From CAZYWA01 sp964650975 [NCBI: uncultured bacterium] (GTDB taxonomy: Bacteria > JADJOY01), in NCBI GenBank assembly GCA_964650975.1, contig CAZYWA010000284.1, positions 1-9,869 of the forward strand: a stretch of DNA of 9,869 nt, given 5' to 3'. The notes beneath the pieces were generated by a model that saw only the letters and a program-made list of their open reading frames with translations, ran no database searches and was not told the DNA's origin. Each line of letters begins with the position of its first letter. Within the stretch, counting starts at the first letter, position 1. This document shows positions 6,165 through 9,869 of the stretch, piece by piece. Both the position numbers and the translations under genes were made by a program.

Positions 6165-7394
6165 ATGAAGATCCTCATCGTCTCACCTTATTTGCCCCAC
6201 CCGCTCATCGGCCACGGCGGCGGGCTGGTGATCTACAACCTGCTCCGCCACCTGGGGCCCCGGCACCGCATCACGCTGCTGTCGTTTCTGCAGACGCCCG
6301 AGGAAGCGGCGTACGTCCGCGACATCGAGCCGTTCGTCGAGAGCATCCACACCGTGGTGCACGACTTCGAGCACATCTCGAAGCGCGCGCGGCTCCGCAA
6401 CCTGGTGAGCGCCGATCCGAGCCTCACGGTGCATCTCACCGACACCGCCTTCCGGCGTGAGCTCGAGCGGCTGATCGCGACCGGTTCGTTCGACGTGGTG
6501 CAGCTCGAGTACCTGTTCCTCGCTCACTACGCCCGCTTCATCCAGCACCCGCGGATCGTCCTCGACCTGATCGAGTGCTTCGGCCGCCACTGGCGCGGAC
6601 GGGTCCAGAACGAGCGGCTGACGCTCAAGCAGGCGTACTTCCGCTACGACTGGTGGAAGGCGGAGCGCTTCGAACGCTCGATCCTGCGCCACTTCCGCAA
6701 GGTGTTCACGCTCACCGGCGAGGATCGCGCGTGGCTGCTGGCCCGCTGCCCGGGCCTTCCGATCCACGTGCGGCTGCCCGGCGTCGAGCTTCCGGAGATC
6801 TCGGCGGCGAGCGACGGAGCGCGCGACGGTGTGCTGTTCGTCGGCTCGTTCAAACACCCGGCCAACTCGGACGGGCTCGCCTACTTCCTGCGCGAGGTGT
6901 TCCCGCGGATCCGCGCCGCTCGTCCAGCCACGACCCTCACGGTGGTGGGAGCGCCCGCGCCCGCCGAGTTCCAGTCGATGCCCGGCGTGACCGTCCGCGG
7001 CTTCGTCGAGAACCTGGACCCGCTCTACGCCGCGGCTCGGCTGTGCATCGCTCCGATCCGATTCGGCGGCGGCATCAAGACCAAGGTGCTGGAGGCACTG
7101 GCGCACGAGGTCCCGGTGGTGACCACACCGCTCGGTGCCGAAGGCATCGGCGCCACCGATGGCGTCGAGCTCGCGGTGGCGAAGGGCGCGCCCGAGTTCG
7201 CGGGACGTACCATCGAGCTGCTCGACCACCCCGAGCGGGCGCGCGCCATGGGCCTTGCCGGGCGGCGGCTCGTCGCGTCGCGCTATTCCTGGGGTCCGAT
7301 CATCGACGAGCTCGACGGACACTACCGCGATCTGCTCGGTGCGGCGCCCTCGCCCATGCCCGTGAGGGTGTCCGCCTCACCCGCTCTCTCCTGA
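6165..7394 (+). CDS. GT4-type glycosyltransferase (GT-B fold)
   Basis: A 409-residue cytoplasmic glycosyltransferase with two Rossmann domains. The N-terminal acceptor domain opens with MKILIVSPYL and the glycine-rich GHGGGLVIYNLLRHL (16-30), a typical first helix. A central region (about 131-175) is rich in aromatic and basic residues. The nucleotide-sugar domain begins at LFVGSFKHPANSDGLAYFL (224-242) and carries VVGAPAP (260-266), RGFVENLDPLYAAARLCIAP (278-297) and GGGIKTKVLEALA.E.PVVTT (301-321). E310 is the C-terminal Glu of the E-x7-E motif; the first Glu is a glycine, as in the Glyco_trans_1_4 subgroup. The layout recalls sugar transferases of exosortase/exopolysaccharide systems, a family-level resemblance only. 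The frame extends upstream to 6066, but MKILIV is the canonical beginning, so ATG 6165 is preferred; ATG 6132, inside the palindrome, is possible. No clear Shine-Dalgarno precedes either. The GT2-GT4 fusion follows after 45 bp, probably in the same transcript. Confidence 0.87.
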   Translation: MKILIVSPYLPHPLIGHGGGLVIYNLLRHLGPRHRITLLSFLQTPEEAAYVRDIEPFVESIHTVVHDFEHISKRARLRNLVSADPSLTVHLTDTAFRRELERLIATGSFDVVQLEYLFLAHYARFIQHPRIVLDLIECFGRHWRGRVQNERLTLKQAYFRYDWWKAERFERSILRHFRKVFTLTGEDRAWLLARCPGLPIHVRLPGVELPEISAASDGARDGVLFVGSFKHPANSDGLAYFLREVFPRIRAARPATTLTVVGAPAPAEFQSMPGVTVRGFVENLDPLYAAARLCIAPIRFGGGIKTKVLEALAHEVPVVTTPLGAEGIGATDGVELAVAKGAPEFAGRTIELLDHPERARAMGLAGRRLVASRYSWGPIIDELDGHYRDLLGAAPSPMPVRVSASPALS

Positions 7395-7439
7395 GCTCCG
7401 GGACGGCGCGACTCGAGCCTCGAGAAGCCGCCATCGGCC

Positions 7440-9698
7440 ATGTCCGGACTCGACCTGGATCCCGGCCGGTCGCCGGCGCGCATCACCGCGCTGGTCCTCA
7501 ACTGGAACGGCAGCCTGCTGCTCGATCCGTGCGTGCGTTCGCTGCTCTCGTCCAGGGGCGTCGACCTGCACGTGGTGGTGGTCGACAACGGCTCGACCGA
7601 CGGCTCGTCCGCCGCGGCGGCGCGCGAGCACCCCGGTGTCGAGGTGCTCGAGAACGGCGCCAACCTGGGGTACGCGCGCGGCATGAATCGCGGGATCGCG
7701 CACGCGCTCGCGAGCGGCGCCGAGTACGTGCTGTTCCTCAACAACGATGCGACCGTCGAGCCCGACTGCGTGCTGCACCTGGCGCGCGCCCTCGACGCCG
7801 ATCCGGGCGTCGGGATCGTCGGACCGAAGGTGCTCTTCGACACCGACGCGACGCTCATCCAGTACTCGGGCGGACGGCTCTCGAAGTGGACCGGGCGGAG
7901 CCGCTCGATCGGTCTCGGCGAGCGCGACCGGCCCGAGTTCGACGTGCCCACCGACGTGGATTTCGTGTCGGGCTGCTGTCTGCTGGTGCGCAGCGACGCC
8001 GTCCGCCGCGCCGGACACCTCGACGAGCGGTTTCACCACGGCTACGAGGACGTGGAATGGAACGTGCGCGTGGGCCGCGCCGGCTATCGCGTCCGGTTCG
8101 TCCCGGCAGCTCGCGCGCACCACGGCCTCGCGCGGTCGTCGGGCGGCTACGACTCGCCCTTTTACGTCTACTACCAGGCGCGGAACCGGTTCCTGCTGGT
8201 GCGGCGCGTCGCGGGCCCGGTCGATCGGTGGCTGTGGCTCCCGTTCCAGGTCGCGCATCTGGTGCGACGCGCAATGAGCTTGGTGATGGCGCGTCAGCTC
8301 GCGGCGCTACCGGCGTTCGCGCGGGGAGTGATCGACGGGATCGCTGGATGCGAGGGGCCTGGACGTGGTTTCGAGGCACCCCTGCGCCGCCCGGAGCCGG
8401 TCAAGATCGCCGCGGTCGAGCGCAACGACCGTACGATCCTGGTCGTGAACCCGGTGGGAGTCGAAGCGGGCGGAGTGCAGCGGATCTTGCTCGAGCTCTT
8501 CCGCGGGCTCCAGGGACGGGACGGTTACCGGTTCATCGTCGCGGTGCCGTCGATCGGCCCCTACGAGCGGCGTTACCAAGAGCTGGGCGTCCGGGTGGAG
8601 GCCTTTCCGATCTCGATCCTGCGGCGCTCGCTCAACCCGTTCACGATCTTGCGCATGTTTCTTCTGATCCCGCGAAACGTGCGGCGGCTGCGCGAGCTCA
8701 TCGACGAAGAGGGTGTGGTGCTGGTGCACACCCAGAAGATGAACACGCTCGTGGGCGACCTCGCGGCGCGCGGCGCCGGGCTGCCCTCGGTGCATTCGAT
8801 CCACGAGGTCCCGCTCTGGCCGGAGGCTCTTTATCGGGCGATGGCCGCACCCATTCCGCGCCTCGCCGACCGGGTGGTGCTGACCTGTGAGCCGAGCCGC
8901 GACCTGCTGCCCGAGCGCTACCGCCTGAGTCGCCACGTTCGCCTGATCTACAACGGCATCGCGCTCGAGGCCCCCCCGGCCGACCGCGCCGGATTGCGAC
9001 GCAGCCTCGGGGTCCCGGAAGATGCCTTCTTCGTCACCTCGGGCGGCCGGCTCGCCCCCAGCAAGGGATTCGAGCACTTCCTGGACGCCGCCAAAGGGGT
9101 CGCATCTACACGATCTGACACGCGATTTCGCCTGATCGGAGATATCATTTCTGACCAGGACGCACCCTATCGCGAGCGCATCCGCGAGCATGCCAGCGCG
9201 CTCGCCCTGGGCGAACGGCTGGTCCTGGAAGGCTTCCGCGACGACTACCGGGCGGTCATCGGTGTGAGTGACGTGTTCGTCCTGCCCTCGGTCTACGACA
9301 CGCTCCCATCCATCGTGATCGAAGCCATGGGCATGGGCGTACCGGTGATCGGGACGCGCGTCGGCGGCGTGCCGGAGCAGATCGAGGATGGCGTGACGGG
9401 AATCCTCGTGCCGCCAGGCGACGCTCGCGCCCTTCGAGACGCCATCCTCGCGCTCGCGGCCGATCCGGCGCGGGCGCGCCGCCTGGGTGAGCACGCTCGT
9501 GAGCGCGCCCAGGCCGTTTTCGGGCTCCCCAGCTACGTCGCGCAGACGCGAGCGCTCTACGAGGAACTCCTCGACCCGCGAGGCGACTCGCGGGCGCTCT
9601 CTCGGCCACCCGACCGAGGCGCGGAACCGAGCCTGCAAACGCCTGCCGGGCACTCCGGTGGGCGCATCTCGCCAGCAGGCGAGTCCATCAGCGTATGA
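7440..9698 (+). CDS. Bifunctional GT2-GT4 fusion glycosyltransferase
   Basis: A 752-residue protein with two complete glycosyltransferase domains. Residues 13 to about 290 are GT2 of the rhamnosyltransferase-like type: LVLNWNG (18-24), VVVVDNGSTDGS (45-56), GYARGMNRGI (77-86), the metal-binding LFLNNDA (98-104), SGCCLLVR (177-184) and HGYEDVEWNVR (200-210) with the ED pair. A linker (about 300-330) leads to GT4: AGGVQRILLEL (343-353), VHTQKMNTLVGDLAA (429-443), LIYNGI (502-507), GGRLAPSKGFEHFLDA (535-550), and YDTLPSIVIEAMGMGVPVIG (619-638) followed by GGVPEQIEDG. The E-x7-E motif is present as D620-x7-E628, an Asp for the first Glu. The 40 C-terminal residues are low complexity. It may add two successive sugars to a lipid-linked acceptor at the cytoplasmic face. 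It follows the GT4 gene after 45 bp; only a weak GAGAAG lies before the ATG. I see no frameshift at the junction. Confidence 0.88.
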   Translation: MSGLDLDPGRSPARITALVLNWNGSLLLDPCVRSLLSSRGVDLHVVVVDNGSTDGSSAAAAREHPGVEVLENGANLGYARGMNRGIAHALASGAEYVLFLNNDATVEPDCVLHLARALDADPGVGIVGPKVLFDTDATLIQYSGGRLSKWTGRSRSIGLGERDRPEFDVPTDVDFVSGCCLLVRSDAVRRAGHLDERFHHGYEDVEWNVRVGRAGYRVRFVPAARAHHGLARSSGGYDSPFYVYYQARNRFLLVRRVAGPVDRWLWLPFQVAHLVRRAMSLVMARQLAALPAFARGVIDGIAGCEGPGRGFEAPLRRPEPVKIAAVERNDRTILVVNPVGVEAGGVQRILLELFRGLQGRDGYRFIVAVPSIGPYERRYQELGVRVEAFPISILRRSLNPFTILRMFLLIPRNVRRLRELIDEEGVVLVHTQKMNTLVGDLAARGAGLPSVHSIHEVPLWPEALYRAMAAPIPRLADRVVLTCEPSRDLLPERYRLSRHVRLIYNGIALEAPPADRAGLRRSLGVPEDAFFVTSGGRLAPSKGFEHFLDAAKGVASTRSDTRFRLIGDIISDQDAPYRERIREHASALALGERLVLEGFRDDYRAVIGVSDVFVLPSVYDTLPSIVIEAMGMGVPVIGTRVGGVPEQIEDGVTGILVPPGDARALRDAILALAADPARARRLGEHARERAQAVFGLPSYVAQTRALYEELLDPRGDSRALSRPPDRGAEPSLQTPAGHSGGRISPAGESISV

Positions 9699-9753
9699 TG
9701 GTGCGAGGGTTGCACCGATTGCGGAGTGGCCGAGCGCAGCCGCCGAGCAGAGC

Positions 9754-9757
9754 GAGG
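9754..9757 (+). promoter_or_regulatory. Ribosome binding site supporting a TTG start
   Basis: GAGG lies five bases before TTG at 9763. It matters because no ATG or GTG in this frame fits the expected protein start, and this Shine-Dalgarno together with the following LKILFVY supports TTG as the initiator. A TATGAT hexamer at 9694-9699 could be a -10 for this gene but has no good -35. Confidence 0.45.
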
Positions 9758-9762
9758 TCCGG

Positions 9763-9869
9763 TTGAAGATTCTGTTCGTCTACGATGAGATCCGGCTCGA
9801 TATCCCGGGTTTCACGGGCTACTACCAGGAAGGTCTGGCGAGCCTGTCCGCTTGCGCCAAGCAAGCCGG
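9763..9869 (+). CDS. Partial second B12-binding radical SAM protein (N-terminal 35 residues)
   Basis: Only 35 codons are inside the window and no stop is reached. The translation begins LKILFVYDEIR, then ...GYYQEGLASLSACAKQAG. This is the usual opening of the N-terminal cobalamin-binding domain in COG1032-type radical SAM proteins: a first strand K-[IV]-L-F-V-Y, a loop, then a [GE]-[IL]-[AG]-x-LSA-x-[AL]-K-x-AG helix. The radical SAM cysteine motif would lie beyond the edge, so the enzyme class is inferred from the N-terminus alone. The start is TTG with GAGG five bases upstream, 64 bp after the GT2-GT4 gene. It differs in sequence from the beginning of the radical SAM gene at 2992, so it is not a recent duplicate. 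A stand-alone B12-binding protein is an alternative. Confidence 0.6.
   Translation, partial: MKILFVYDEIRLDIPGFTGYYQEGLASLSACAKQA

Noticed and set aside
7412-7424. Double palindrome CTCGAG-C-CTCGAG in the 45-bp gap before the fusion gene
   Set aside because: CTCGAG is very frequent across this window because Leu-Glu codon pairs produce it, so a regulatory role is not supported.
6575-8890. A 771-codon open frame on the plus strand crossing both glycosyltransferase genes
   Set aside because: It is in another frame across two genes with strong motifs, spans their intergenic gap, and its Arg-rich product has no domain. It is a compositional shadow.
9668-9683. A hairpin CTCGCC-AGCA-GGCGAG that might be a terminator after the GT2-GT4 gene
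   Set aside because: It lies before the stop codon, has only a 6-bp stem and is not followed by a T-tract. It may be chance in G+C-rich coding DNA.
9721-9750. Bases resembling the 5' part of a tRNA-Ser/Leu (GGAGTGGCCGAG)
   Set aside because: No anticodon stem, T-loop consensus (GGTTCGA) or acceptor complement follows, and a gene starts at 9763.

Overview
The window is G+C-rich throughout. Codon third positions are mostly G or C, and long spurious open frames run antisense to the real genes. It looks like a chromosomal piece of a Gram-negative bacterium. The gene content (DUF4124 protein, TMTC-like membrane protein with TPRs, B12-binding radical SAM enzymes, MurJ-type flippase, several glycosyltransferases) would fit a deltaproteobacterial, Myxococcota-like or candidate-phylum lineage such as Eisenbacteria. 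I cannot fix the taxon from sequence alone. I see no rRNA, tRNA, CRISPR array, insertion sequence or phage gene. No gene-free stretch exceeds about 170 bases.

Left part (1-2876, minus strand): the far left edge holds the first 56 codons of a secreted DUF4124-type protein, with its own ribosome binding site and a possible promoter. To its right, transcribed leftwards, lies a two-gene unit. The upstream gene (2876 to 1029) is a TMTC-like polytopic membrane protein with C-terminal TPRs, a candidate GT-C glycosyltransferase. The downstream gene (1014 to 337) is a DUF2064/TIGR04282-type GT-A transferase starting at or just after the stop of the first.

Centre and right (2992-9869, plus strand): a 115-bp divergent intergenic region separates the TMTC-like gene from a rightward series of envelope-glycan genes. 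In order these are a B12-binding radical SAM protein, a MurJ/MviN-like flippase sharing an ATGA stop/start with it, a GT4 glycosyltransferase with its own candidate promoter and a 15-bp palindrome in the leader, and a bifunctional GT2-GT4 fusion. Last is the first 35 codons of what looks like a second B12-binding radical SAM protein, cut by the window edge.

Together the genes read as a surface glycan or glycolipid locus. Three glycosyltransferase domains on the plus strand would build the glycan, and a MurJ-family flippase would move a lipid-linked intermediate across the inner membrane. B12-dependent radical SAM enzymes at both ends could methylate or otherwise remodel a sugar or lipid. The divergent TMTC/DUF2064 pair could add a further, periplasmic, glycosylation step. 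The family assignments rest on motifs visible in the sequence. The joint pathway is inference.
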